Shown here in pieces: positions 12,758 through 20,692 of a stretch of DNA of 21,480 bases. Each line of letters begins with the position of its first letter. The first letter of the stretch is position 1. The stretch is taken from assembly GCA_017445115.1 (NCBI GenBank), contig JAFSUU010000002.1:1-21480 (forward strand), in the 5' to 3' direction. Origin of the DNA: Clostridia bacterium (GTDB taxonomy: Bacteria; Bacillota_A; Clostridia; Oscillospirales; CAG-272). The notes under the pieces are model-generated. The model was not told where the DNA came from. It saw nothing but the letters and a program-made list of their open reading frames with translations, and did not search any database. A program made the translations under genes and the position numbers.

Positions 12758-13686
12758 AAACACTGAAACGGCTTACCGCCGTGATCGCCTTGATACTTTC
12801 CGTCTGTTTTCTCTTTGCGTCCTGTGAAATTCCGCTCCCGACCGAGAGCGACTACGGCGCAGAGAGCATAACGCAGACGCCGAAGGACACCTCACCGGAC
12901 AAATTCGACCTGTCGGCGGTGCCGGAATACTCCGGAAAGGCGTACGTCGCCGTAAACTCCAACAAGCCTTATTTCACAGGCAGCGACGTAACGACAAAGC
13001 CTTTTGAAAAATACTCGTCTCTCGATTCGCTCGGCAGATGCGGCGTCGCGTACGCGAATATCTGCAAAGAGATAATGCCGACCGAAAAGCGCGGCGAGAT
13101 CTATTCCGTCAAGCCGACGGGCTGGCAGCACGTCGAATACGATTTTGTCGACGGTCTTTCACTTTACAACAGGTGTCATCTCATCGCGCATTCTCTCGCG
13201 GGTGAAGACGCAAACGAAAAGAATCTGATAACCGGCACGAGATATCTCAACACGGAGGGAATGCTTCCGTTTGAGAATATGGTCGGGGACTACGTAAAAG
13301 AGACGGAGAACCACGTTCTTTACAGAGTGACACCCGTTTTTGAAGGCGCGAACCTCATCGCGACCGGAGTGCTGATGGAGGGATACTCTGTCGAAGACGG
13401 CGGTGACGGCATTGAATTCTGCGTGTTCTGCTACAACCTGCAGCCGGGCGTAGAAATAGATTATTCTAACGGAAAGAGCCGCGCTGCCGAAAAAAAGAAC
13501 TCATATTCATTCTCATCCGACGACGTCACGGCGACCTACGTTCTGAACGAAAAGACCAAGAAATTTCACACGCCGGACTGCTCTTATATCGCAGATATAG
13601 CAAAAGAAAACCGAAAGACCGTGACCTGCAGACGGGGCGATCTCGTAGATCAGGGATACGTCGCCTGCGGCGGATGCAAGCCCTGA
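12754..13686 (+). CDS. Secreted lipoprotein DNA/RNA non-specific endonuclease (EndA/NucA type) with Cys-rich tail
   Basis: 310 residues. A signal peptide with the lipobox FASC (Cys24) anchors it outside the cell. The nuclease domain (about 55-230) has the beta-beta-alpha-metal core: YNRCHLIAHSLAG at 138-150, a variant of the DRGH motif with catalytic H142, then NLITGTRYLN with the metal-binding Asn near 166, and the MLPFEN segment. Such enzymes cut nucleic acids for nutrition, uptake or biofilm turnover. The C-terminal extension (262-310) holds FHTPDCSYI, TCRRGDL and YVACGGCKP (H272, C276, C292, C305, C308), a likely metal-binding module. Its start overlaps the upstream gene by 4 nt. No terminator is visible before the LytTR operator. 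Confidence 0.87.
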   Translation: MKTLKRLTAVIALILSVCFLFASCEIPLPTESDYGAESITQTPKDTSPDKFDLSAVPEYSGKAYVAVNSNKPYFTGSDVTTKPFEKYSSLDSLGRCGVAYANICKEIMPTEKRGEIYSVKPTGWQHVEYDFVDGLSLYNRCHLIAHSLAGEDANEKNLITGTRYLNTEGMLPFENMVGDYVKETENHVLYRVTPVFEGANLIATGVLMEGYSVEDGGDGIEFCVFCYNLQPGVEIDYSNGKSRAAEKKNSYSFSSDDVTATYVLNEKTKKFHTPDCSYIADIAKENRKTVTCRRGDLVDQGYVACGGCKP

Positions 13687-13700
13687 ATCCGACTTGAAAC

Positions 13701-13741
13701 CGTCAAAAAATCCCTCTTGGCGTCAAAAATCTACCACTTGG
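13701..13741 (+). promoter_or_regulatory. Direct-repeat operator upstream of the LytTR gene
   Basis: Two tandem copies of CGTCAAAAA..TC..CTTGG lie at 13701-13720 and 13721-13741, with a third partial CGATAACC at 13742. The period is 20-21 bp, two helical turns, placing both on one DNA face. They end about 10 bp before the -35 box, where activators usually bind. LytTR proteins often bind such paired direct repeats, so autoregulation is likely (inference). Confidence 0.65.
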
Positions 13742-13751
13742 CGATAACCTC

Positions 13752-13780
13752 TTTACAAAGCTCTGTGCCGGATGTAGAAT
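13752..13780 (+). promoter_or_regulatory. Promoter of the LytTR operon
   Basis: TTTACA (13752-13757), 17-nt spacer, TAGAAT (13775-13780). Both boxes are one mismatch off consensus, which fits a promoter helped by the adjacent operator. Confidence 0.7.
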
Positions 13781-13828
13781 CAAATCACAACGAGGCGACG
13801 GAAAGCCGCCGACGAAAGGAAGCATCAA

Positions 13829-14287
13829 GTGAAACTGAAGATCGAGATCTCGCCGCAGCTTGAAAAGGAACTTATCCTTCGGGCGCCCGAGATCGATGAC
13901 GAGGTGATACGGATCCGGGCGGCGATCGAAAAGATCACAGCCGTTCCCGGTGAAATAGCCCTGAAGACGGCAAGCGGCGAGATCTTCGTCGGATACTCCG
14001 AGATCTACTTTTTCGAAGTAAGCGGCGAGAAGACCTACGCTCACACGTCACGCGACTGTTTCGTGTGTCCGCTGCGTCTTGCGGAGCTTGAAAATATGCT
14101 TCCCCGCTATTTTTGCAGAGCGTCGAAGAGCATACTTGTGAATGCGTCAAAGATCAGAAGCATTTCGCGCTCGGCGACCGGCGTCGGTGAAGCGGGCTTT
14201 TCCGGGACAGAGAAAAAAATCTACATATCAAGAATGTACTACAACTCTGTAAGAGAGATCATCGGAGAAACGAGGTTAATAAAATGA
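13829..14287 (+). CDS. LytTR-family DNA-binding transcriptional regulator
   Basis: A 152-residue regulator. Residues 1-40 form a short, charged N-terminal segment without a receiver domain. The LytTR domain covers about 43-150: IALKTASGEIFVGYSEIYFFEVSGEKTYAHT, then LAELENML and the hallmark FCRASKSILVNASKIRSI (95-112). Such stand-alone LytTR proteins are usually paired with a membrane protein that restrains them, here the overlapping LiaF-like gene. The start is a GTG with AAAGGA 8 nt upstream. The stop overlaps the next ATG (ATGA). Likely targets include its own operon through the direct repeats at 13701-13741. Confidence 0.9.
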   Translation: MKLKIEISPQLEKELILRAPEIDDEVIRIRAAIEKITAVPGEIALKTASGEIFVGYSEIYFFEVSGEKTYAHTSRDCFVCPLRLAELENMLPRYFCRASKSILVNASKIRSISRSATGVGEAGFSGTEKKIYISRMYYNSVREIIGETRLIK

Positions 14288-14964
14288 GCAAGAATCTTAA
14301 CGTCAAATTCAAACTTGGAACAGGGATCTTCTGGGGAATAGTCCTCATAGGCGCGGCGGTCCTACTTATTCTGAACGGCATCGGAGTCAATCTCGGCTAC
14401 GGCCTCTCGGTGTGGAGAATAATCCTCGGGACGCTTTGTCTCGCATGGATCGTAACAACGATCGTTGAACTGCGCTTCACCGATCTTCCGTTTCCCTTTG
14501 CGTTTCTGTTTATAATATTCGAGCCGACGATAGCCCACGCCCTCGGGCGCGAAGACAACAAGCTGATCTCTACCTGGATCGTCCTTCTCGCGGCGCTTCT
14601 TTTGACCATAGGTCTGAAGGCGATCTTTTCCGGAAAAGTCAAAAAAGGCGTATCTTCGGTAGGAAGCAAAACTCTCTACTTTGACGGCTCCGATCTCGTA
14701 ACGGCAGAAATAAGAGACAACGCAGGATCCGTTCAGGCATACGTCACCAACAAAGAATCATATCCCGGCGACGGAACGATCGTGATCTGCGACAACCTCG
14801 GCAAGATCACGCTTCACATCCCCTCTGACTGGAACGTGACCGTAAACAGTCACGACAATCTCGGCAAGGTAAGCGTAGCGGATCAGGAGGACGGCGTTTT
14901 TGACAAGAGCATCACGGTCGACGTCCGCGATAACGTCGGATCGGTGAACATAGTATTCGACTGA
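14284..14964 (+). CDS. LiaF-like membrane protein with beta-repeat C-terminus
   Basis: 226 residues. Four hydrophobic segments (about 13-31, 42-62, 68-86 and 96-116) form a LiaF-type membrane domain. The C-terminal part carries four short repeats of the form DN-x-G-(S/K)-(V/I), at about 145, 170, 191 and 217, suggesting a small beta-solenoid like that of LiaF/DUF4097 proteins. In characterised systems such proteins inhibit a cognate regulator until envelope stress occurs. With the overlapping LytTR gene it probably forms a two-protein switch. GAGG lies about 9 nt before the ATG. Confidence 0.83.
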   Translation: MSKNLNVKFKLGTGIFWGIVLIGAAVLLILNGIGVNLGYGLSVWRIILGTLCLAWIVTTIVELRFTDLPFPFAFLFIIFEPTIAHALGREDNKLISTWIVLLAALLLTIGLKAIFSGKVKKGVSSVGSKTLYFDGSDLVTAEIRDNAGSVQAYVTNKESYPGDGTIVICDNLGKITLHIPSDWNVTVNSHDNLGKVSVADQEDGVFDKSITVDVRDNVGSVNIVFD

Positions 14965-14971
14965 AAAAAGC

Positions 14972-15008
14972 AAAAATCTCCGGCGGAAACTTCCGCCGGA
15001 GATTTTTT
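14972..15008. terminator. Bidirectional terminator between the LytTR and ECF/VWA operons
   Basis: A 12-bp stem TCTCCGGCGGAA/TTCCGCCGGAGA with a 2-nt AC spacer at the apex, an A-run before and a T-run after it. It serves both convergent operons. Confidence 0.92.
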
Positions 15009-15015
15009 AATAATG

Positions 15016-16812
15016 TTATTCTGTAACTTCGGTGTCCGGTTCTTCGTTTACAGTGTTCTCGTCCCATAACGGATAGAGCTCTCCGGTTATTTCAACGTCG
15101 CCCGCAGGCATTACGAATCTGTACGCTGTATATCCGGTCGTCTCTTCGACGTCGCTTATCACAACGCCGTTGGCGTACAGTCTTATACCCGCGTCGTCGA
15201 GCACGTTGGTCCTTATCTCGACCGTCTCTCCCTCGACAGCCTTTTCGGGATAAACTATAAGATAGTTTGCAAGCGCGTTTTTGTCGTAGCTGATGGAGTA
15301 TTCCTGCGGCTCGTGCGTGCCGTTTCCGGGGACGTATTCAACACCGCAGTATTCGCATGTGACTCTGATCATACACTCGTTCAGCGGTTCTACGTTCTTC
15401 TCGCTGACGCTCGCTTCGAGGTGACCTCCTCCGATTCCGGAGTCGTTCGTCAGATAGATGTACGTGCCGCCGGTCATCACAGCGAACGAGCGAAGAATGA
15501 CTTCGGTCTCGGTGTCGACTCCGGACGAAGCGACGGGAATTATCCTGACGCCAAGAGATGCTGCTTCGGAGACCGACTTCATCATCTGCGAGTTGATCCC
15601 CTGGATCTCGCTTTCGTCGTGAGGCGGAGCGTCGAGGACGAAATAGCAGAGCTTGACGGCGTCGTCGCGCCAGGAGTGTCCTGTGATCGCGTTTTCAAGC
15701 GCGGTGTGGACCGCTTCCGGATAGTCTCCGCCGCCGGCCGCGGTCTCGCCCTTCATAAGAGCGATGCACTCGTCGACGTCATCTCTGAAATCGTAGTATT
15801 TGACGACGTATTCGTCGTCCTCGTCTCGGTAGAAGTTGACGCTGACGCGTATCGAGAGAGCTTCATTCGACTTCGACACTCTCTTCACCATATCGGACAG
15901 CTCGGCTTTGAGGTACTCGAGTTCGTCGCCCATGCTTCCGGTCGTGTCGATCATCAGCATAAGGTCGAGTTTCTTGACTTCGAGCTCTCCGTCTTTTACG
16001 TCGAACGAAACGGCGGGCGCGCTGCCATCGTATGCCGAGAAGGAAATGTCTTTCTCTTCACCGCCGACTCTGACTTTGCCCGACGAACCTTCGAGAGACG
16101 CGGGATAGAAGAGGTACGCCTTGCCGTAAATATTGCTTCTCGCGCTCCAGATCACGCTGCCGTCGGAGGCTATAAGCTCCGATTTCGCATTGTAGACCGC
16201 GCCGTCACCGCTTGTAACGGACACTTCGATCACGCCGCGCGACGACATAGCTCTCGATGAAATGATGCCCGCCCATTCTTCTTCCGATGTGCGTTCGAGC
16301 CATTCCTTAAGATTTCTGACATCGCTCCACTCGGAGGCGGTGAGAAGTCCCGCGGAGGGTACGGGGTTATAATAATATCCGTAGTACTCATAATCACCGG
16401 ATATATCCTCTTTGTCCGCATAATAGGTGCCGCCTTCTCTGACATCTTCGGTGATACCTGATCCCCGCTTTCCCGACGAACTGTCGAACAGTTTGTCCCA
16501 AATGCTTCCCGATGAAGGCTTTCCGCCTATCACGCCGTCTTTATACGACGCGGAAGCGCTGCTTCCCGGCTTTACGGTGTTGTCCGTGACCTGCGGCTTT
16601 CTTGTAAGTCCGATGACTCCTGCGGAAATAATACACGCTATCAGAACGACAGAAGCGAGAGAGTATGCGAGCCTCGGGCTGAAGCGCCTTTTCGCTTTCT
16701 TTTCCGTTTTATCTTCAAAACTGTTATATGCTTCAGACGGAAGGATATCCTCCGGCTTCGGCGCCGGCATACGGTCGTATGCGGCTTTTATTCTTTTTTC
16801 GATCTTTTTCAT
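15016..16812 (-). CDS. Membrane VWA-domain protein, likely partner of the ECF sigma factor
   Basis: 598 residues. The first 47 are charged and cytoplasmic, followed by one membrane helix (about 48-69). A low-complexity linker (75-150) and a beta-rich region lead to a VWA domain (about 280-460) with the MIDAS pattern D289-x-T-x-S293 (DTTGSM), NFYRDEDDE near 327, GGGDYPEA at 360-367, WRDDAVKLCYFVLDAPPHDE (381-400) and MTGGTY. The DTTGSM, GGGDxPE and DAPxH set resembles the VWA branch found in VwkA-type kinases. Two beta domains with a CEYC motif (486-489) close the chain. It starts 12 nt behind the sigma gene, so the N-terminal segment is a candidate anti-sigma peptide and the outside a ligand sensor (inference). 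Confidence 0.82.
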   Translation of the reverse strand: MKKIEKRIKAAYDRMPAPKPEDILPSEAYNSFEDKTEKKAKRRFSPRLAYSLASVVLIACIISAGVIGLTRKPQVTDNTVKPGSSASASYKDGVIGGKPSSGSIWDKLFDSSSGKRGSGITEDVREGGTYYADKEDISGDYEYYGYYYNPVPSAGLLTASEWSDVRNLKEWLERTSEEEWAGIISSRAMSSRGVIEVSVTSGDGAVYNAKSELIASDGSVIWSARSNIYGKAYLFYPASLEGSSGKVRVGGEEKDISFSAYDGSAPAVSFDVKDGELEVKKLDLMLMIDTTGSMGDELEYLKAELSDMVKRVSKSNEALSIRVSVNFYRDEDDEYVVKYYDFRDDVDECIALMKGETAAGGGDYPEAVHTALENAITGHSWRDDAVKLCYFVLDAPPHDESEIQGINSQMMKSVSEAASLGVRIIPVASSGVDTETEVILRSFAVMTGGTYIYLTNDSGIGGGHLEASVSEKNVEPLNECMIRVTCEYCGVEYVPGNGTHEPQEYSISYDKNALANYLIVYPEKAVEGETVEIRTNVLDDAGIRLYANGVVISDVEETTGYTAYRFVMPAGDVEITGELYPLWDENTVNEEPDTEVTE

Positions 16813-16824
16813 TTGTCCGTCTCC

Positions 16825-17349
16825 TCATTCAAATAACGGCCGGAGTTGCTTCAGCGCGCGGCGGTAACGCTTTTGCGCGGCTGCCGGGGTGAGTCCGACG
16901 ATCTTTCCTATCTCCTTGAATCTGAATCCGTCGACCGCTTTCAGAATAACAATATTCCGGTCCGTCTCATTCAAGGCCATCAGAAGTTCGTTGACTTCGA
17001 GCGCCTCGGTAAAGTCGCCCTCCTCAGGCACCGCTTCGATCGCGTCCTCATCCGCGCTGACGTCGCGTCTGCGGCGCACCATGTCGATCGACGTGTTTCT
17101 CGCGATCGCCATTATCCACGCTGCGGCGTTTTCACCTTTACGGTAATTTCCCGCGAAGCGCAGGACTTTGTAAAACGTCTCCTGCGTTGCGTCCTCTGCA
17201 GCGGAGCGGTCGGAAAGTATCGAAAATGCGAGCGAAAACACCTTTTTTCCGAGCTTTTCGTAGAGTACGGTAAGCCCGGTGCCGTCGCCGTCTGCGACCT
17301 TAATGAGCGCACGCTCCGTTTCATATTCGTCGAACATCCGATCCGCCAA
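16825..17349 (-). CDS. ECF-type RNA polymerase sigma factor
   Basis: 174 residues. Region 2 (about 21-94) includes SAAEDATQETFYKVLRFAGNYRKG and AAWIMAIARNTSIDMVRRRR; region 4 (about 117-172) includes ETDRNIVILKAVDGFRFKEIGKIVGLTPAAAQKRYRRALKQL. There are no further domains. I choose TTG at 17349 as start because the perfect anti-16S match AAAGGAGGTGA ends about 7 nt before it. An in-frame GTG at 17358 is part of that ribosome site, and the ATG at 17337 is about 20 nt away. It is co-transcribed with the membrane VWA gene. No good sigma-A promoter is visible in the 80 nt upstream, so self-activation is possible. Confidence 0.88.
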   Translation of the reverse strand: MADRMFDEYETERALIKVADGDGTGLTVLYEKLGKKVFSLAFSILSDRSAAEDATQETFYKVLRFAGNYRKGENAAAWIMAIARNTSIDMVRRRRDVSADEDAIEAVPEEGDFTEALEVNELLMALNETDRNIVILKAVDGFRFKEIGKIVGLTPAAAQKRYRRALKQLRPLFE

Positions 17350-17428
17350 GGAAATCACCTCCTTTTCCGGCCTTTGTTAAGTAATACGTTCCGAGAAATA
17401 AAAATCGGACAATATTTTTGATTTTTTT

Positions 17429-17463
17429 CAAAAATCTCCGCCGGAACGGTCTGTTCCGGCGGA
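17429..17463 (-). terminator. Terminator of the C11 protease gene
   Basis: On the minus strand the 11-bp stem TCCGCCGGAAC/GTTCCGGCGGA with a 5-nt loop is followed by GATTTTTG, directly after the protease stop. It separates the protease transcript from the sigma/VWA operon. Confidence 0.9.
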
Positions 17464-17471
17464 AAGATAAG

Positions 17472-19823
17472 TCATTTCGGTATTTTTTCGCTCCAGTGAT
17501 ACTGACCGTAAATATCTGTGAAGACGTAAGTCGCGACGGCGTGTTCCGCGTTTATATACACGTTCGAAACGCCGAGATTTCCGGAAAAGACCATATCCGC
17601 GATGACGTAACTGTCTTCGTATTCGCCACCGTAGGTATAGTAATCGCAGATGAATTCTATCTTGTCGCCGGTCGTCAGCTCCGAGTGCGACTTCGCGACG
17701 GTGTCCGTCTCTCCGTCCTTGTACACCCTTCTCGCTCCGGTGACGTATCCGTTCGGGTTCTTGTCGTCAAAAACGATGAGAAGTTCGGCGCGTTCTCCGT
17801 TGAGCAGTATCGGAACGTATCCGGATATTATCGTCTCTCCGCTAACGGTAACCGTGCTCTCATGATAATACGGAACAGGCTGGCTGTCGATCGCGATCCA
17901 CGAACCGTCGTATTCGCCGATGAGGTCGCCGTCTTTCGTAAAATCGAAAACGTTGTCAAAACCGAGGTCGATATATCCCTCTCCGTCGTCGTAGAAGACG
18001 TTGAGTTCAAGATCCTGGACGAGGCTCCACTGCGCTTCCGTGAGCTGCATCAGGTAGCGCGACCCGGACTGCTTCCAGACGAGCGACGACGAGTCGAGCT
18101 GATGATTTGCTATATATCCGACGGAGCGGTCGACGTCGATATCTTTTCCGAAGAATGAAGTGAGTCCCGACAGTCCGCTCCCCGCGTTGCCGGAGAGGAG
18201 CGACGAGAAGATACTTGAAACTCCGTCATACGATACCGGGCTTTGCCCGGAGAACGATCCGAAGAGCGAGCCGAGCGGTGATGAAGAGGACGTTTGCTGA
18301 CCTGCGAGCTCAAGTGACGCAAAGCTTCTGATGCACTTTGCGTAATCGTCGTCGATGCCTATTTTTTCATATTCCGAAACGGCGGAATCGACTGTCGCGA
18401 TCTTCTGATACGGGAAATAGATCGAAAGTCCGTAGGAATTCGCCATATTCGTCGACACGCAGTTGTATTTGACCGCGGAGACGACTGCGTCGGCGAGTGC
18501 TTTCGCTTTCGCTGTGCCGATCTTATATCCGAGGTGCGCGAGGTCGACCATATCCTTTTTGGACGACAAAGCATAGCTTCGCGCTCCCGCTCGCGCGTCG
18601 GACACTCTCTGATAATCGTTTCCGCTGCAGAGCTCGGTGGCTTCGACCGCGAACGCGTTGAATGCATCCGGAGTCGCCGCGGCAAGCTCCGCAAGGTCGA
18701 CTACGGAGAGCGTTGCGCTCTGACCGGGGCATCTTGAATTGCAGGTCTTTACGAAATCGTCCGCTATCTGTTTGCCGAGCTCGACAGTCGAGTAGGACGA
18801 GTTCTTTGAAAGGTGATTCAGCCAGTCGGTGTAATACCATCCGATACCGGGTTCCGTTTCCTCGGACGCAATGAGATAGTCGGCGTAAGGCTCAAGCATG
18901 AGCGCGTTCTCGTACGTCGCCATAAGGCAGGCGTCAAAGCCGATAAAATCAAATTTTTCACCCGCGTTTGAAAGCGCGCGGTTTATTCCAGAAAGGCTCA
19001 TAGCGCCGGCGGAAGTATTCTTTTCATCGTATCCGAAACCGGTTATTGATCCGCCGCCGTGGTCCCACATTATGAGTATTTTGCGTGTCGCGGGATAATT
19101 CTCCGCGGCGTATTTTATAAACCTCGTAAGAGTTGAAGGATTCGTCATCGGGTCTTTGCCGTCGTTCTTGACGAGGCAGCGGAGCCCGCCGCTTTCTACC
19201 TTGTATATCTGATTGACGGAATTCGAAACGAAGTCGTTTTTCCATTCCGAGCAGCCGCCCGTATATACGATGACGTTGACCTTGTCCGAGATCGACGCCT
19301 TCGTCATTTCGGCAAGATCGCTCGACGCCATTCCGCCCTTCGTTTCAAGGTCGGTACCGCACATATATACCATTACCGTAACGGTATCACGTCCGCCGCC
19401 GGTGAGAATTGTATATTTATCTCTGGCTCCGTCGACCGCCGACGTGTTGAGCTTGCCGTTGTTTGACGTTCCCGTCCAGCCGGACGACGACGTTTCGGTC
19501 GCGAAATTCCATCCGGTGTCGGAGGTGTACCCTCCGCTGTCGGAATCGCCGAACATCGATGATAAACCGAAGCCGCCCCCGCCGAGGATAAGAACTATTA
19601 TTCCTATCACGACGGCGATGATCCCCTTTCCGCCGGAAGAGCGGGTGGTATGACCGTATGATGAATAGCCGGTGCCTGTCGAGCGGGTCCTTCCGCCGGT
19701 CGGTCCCGGCGAGTAGATATTAGGACGTCCGACGGGTCCGGTGCCGAGTCCCGATCCCTGACGGCGTATCTCTTTCCCTTCGCCGGTGATATTCTTTTTT
19801 CTGCCAACAGGTCTGTTTTCCAT
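17472..19823 (-). CDS. Membrane-anchored clostripain-family (C11) cysteine peptidase
   Basis: 783 residues. A basic, Gly/Pro/Arg-rich N-terminus of about 65 residues is followed by one membrane helix (about 67-88), a Ser/Gly-rich linker and an extracellular C11 domain (about 145-510). The family strand TVTVMVYMCGTDLE (148-160), the catalytic His in MWDHGGGS (H255) and the catalytic Cys in GFDACLMA (C299) are all present. Clostripain-like enzymes cut after Arg or Lys. The last 250 residues are a beta-rich domain of unknown role. The frame is open further upstream, but the ATG at 19823 has GGAGG 5 nt before it and lies behind a clear promoter. Confidence 0.9.
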   Translation of the reverse strand: MENRPVGRKKNITGEGKEIRRQGSGLGTGPVGRPNIYSPGPTGGRTRSTGTGYSSYGHTTRSSGGKGIIAVVIGIIVLILGGGGFGLSSMFGDSDSGGYTSDTGWNFATETSSSGWTGTSNNGKLNTSAVDGARDKYTILTGGGRDTVTVMVYMCGTDLETKGGMASSDLAEMTKASISDKVNVIVYTGGCSEWKNDFVSNSVNQIYKVESGGLRCLVKNDGKDPMTNPSTLTRFIKYAAENYPATRKILIMWDHGGGSITGFGYDEKNTSAGAMSLSGINRALSNAGEKFDFIGFDACLMATYENALMLEPYADYLIASEETEPGIGWYYTDWLNHLSKNSSYSTVELGKQIADDFVKTCNSRCPGQSATLSVVDLAELAAATPDAFNAFAVEATELCSGNDYQRVSDARAGARSYALSSKKDMVDLAHLGYKIGTAKAKALADAVVSAVKYNCVSTNMANSYGLSIYFPYQKIATVDSAVSEYEKIGIDDDYAKCIRSFASLELAGQQTSSSSPLGSLFGSFSGQSPVSYDGVSSIFSSLLSGNAGSGLSGLTSFFGKDIDVDRSVGYIANHQLDSSSLVWKQSGSRYLMQLTEAQWSLVQDLELNVFYDDGEGYIDLGFDNVFDFTKDGDLIGEYDGSWIAIDSQPVPYYHESTVTVSGETIISGYVPILLNGERAELLIVFDDKNPNGYVTGARRVYKDGETDTVAKSHSELTTGDKIEFICDYYTYGGEYEDSYVIADMVFSGNLGVSNVYINAEHAVATYVFTDIYGQYHWSEKIPK

Positions 19824-19851
19824 ACGCACCTCCCGCAAATTCATCGACTCA

Positions 19852-19880
19852 ATTTTAGCATATTTTTTACACGTTTTCAA
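19852..19880 (-). promoter_or_regulatory. Sigma-A promoter of the C11 protease gene
   Basis: Minus-strand TTGAAA (19880-19875), 17-nt spacer, TAAAAT (19857-19852). The -35 box is one arm of a 7-bp inverted repeat shared with the divergent promoter. Confidence 0.82.
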
Positions 19881-19888
19881 CCCTGATG

Positions 19889-19917
19889 TTGAAATGCGCC
19901 GGACGATGGTGTATAAT
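19889..19917 (+). promoter_or_regulatory. Sigma-A promoter of the histidine phosphatase-thrH operon
   Basis: TTGAAA (19889-19894), 17-nt spacer, perfect TATAAT (19912-19917). The earliest in-frame ATG (19920) lies on or before the expected transcription start, which supports translation from 19947. Confidence 0.85.
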
Positions 19918-19946
19918 ATATGAAAACGGCGCCGGAGGATTTGCCA

Positions 19947-20657
19947 ATGCTTCTTTACATCGTGAGACACGGAGACCCGATATACGAACCGGATTCGCTG
20001 ACGGAGCTCGGAAAGCTTCAGGCAAAAGCGCTTGTAAAACGGTTTTCCGTGTACGGACTCGACAGAGTTTACACCTCTCCGCTCGAGCGCGCAAAAATGA
20101 CCGCCGCGCCGACCTGCGAAGCGCTCGGGATAACGCCGGAAGTGCTTGGATGGACGAGCGAGGATCTCACGTTCGCCGATTTTTCGGTACCCTGTCCCGA
20201 TGGCGGCAGAACCTGGAGTTTCGGCTCCGTCCGGAACACGGTTTACAAGAATAACGAATCAGGCTGGCTCGGCGAAAAATGGTACGAGGCGTTCCCGTTC
20301 TGCAACTGTAACGCAAAAGCGGGATTTGAAAGAATACAGCGCGGATCCGACGCGTTTCTCTCCTCTCTCGGCTACACGAGAGACGGAATGATATACAAAG
20401 TCGACCGTCCAAGCGAAGAAAAAGTTGCGGTGTTCTGCCACTACGGCACGGGCACGACCTGGATCGCCCACCTTCTCGGTCTGACTCCGCCCGCGGTCTG
20501 GAGCACGTTTCTGATTAACCATTCGTCGCTCACCGTTTTCCGTTTTCCGAACGACAAAGAAGGATTCATTTCCCCGATGTGTCTTGCTCTGTCGGACTGC
20601 TCTCACTTATTCGAAGCGGGGCTTCCGATGAAGTACGAAAACTGGATAGAATATTAA
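19947..20657 (+). CDS. Histidine phosphatase family protein (phosphoglycerate-mutase-like)
   Basis: 236 residues, cytoplasmic. The catalytic loop is YIVRHGDP with R7, H8 and G9; the second phosphate-binding Arg is R48 in TSPLERAKMTA; the second His is H165 in FCHYGTGTTWIAHLLGL. These form the usual branch-1 pocket, so it is most likely a phosphatase acting on a small phosphorylated metabolite; a mutase role is less likely. The insert of about 60 residues around FCNCN (110-135) is unlike cofactor-dependent mutases. GGAGG lies 8 nt before the ATG at 19947. It shares an operon with thrH, 35 nt downstream, so a role in phosphorylated amino acid metabolism is possible. Confidence 0.87.
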   Translation: MLLYIVRHGDPIYEPDSLTELGKLQAKALVKRFSVYGLDRVYTSPLERAKMTAAPTCEALGITPEVLGWTSEDLTFADFSVPCPDGGRTWSFGSVRNTVYKNNESGWLGEKWYEAFPFCNCNAKAGFERIQRGSDAFLSSLGYTRDGMIYKVDRPSEEKVAVFCHYGTGTTWIAHLLGLTPPAVWSTFLINHSSLTVFRFPNDKEGFISPMCLALSDCSHLFEAGLPMKYENWIEY

Positions 20658-20692
20658 GGAAGAAAAACTGAATACCCGGAGGTATACTTATT

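Noticed and set aside
13781..13828. Riboswitch or attenuator before the LytTR gene
   Set aside because: The leader is under 50 nt, with only a weak GGCGACGG/CCGCCG pairing and no T-run.
15313..16260. 315-codon open frame on the plus strand
   Set aside because: It is antisense to the VWA gene, with no ribosome site and no recognisable motif.
17356..17358. GTG as start of the ECF sigma gene
   Set aside because: The GTG is part of the AGGAGGTGA ribosome-binding sequence itself; TTG at 17349 has correct spacing.
17418..18158. 246-codon open frame on the plus strand
   Set aside because: It is antisense to the 3' part of the C11 protease gene and begins inside its terminator.
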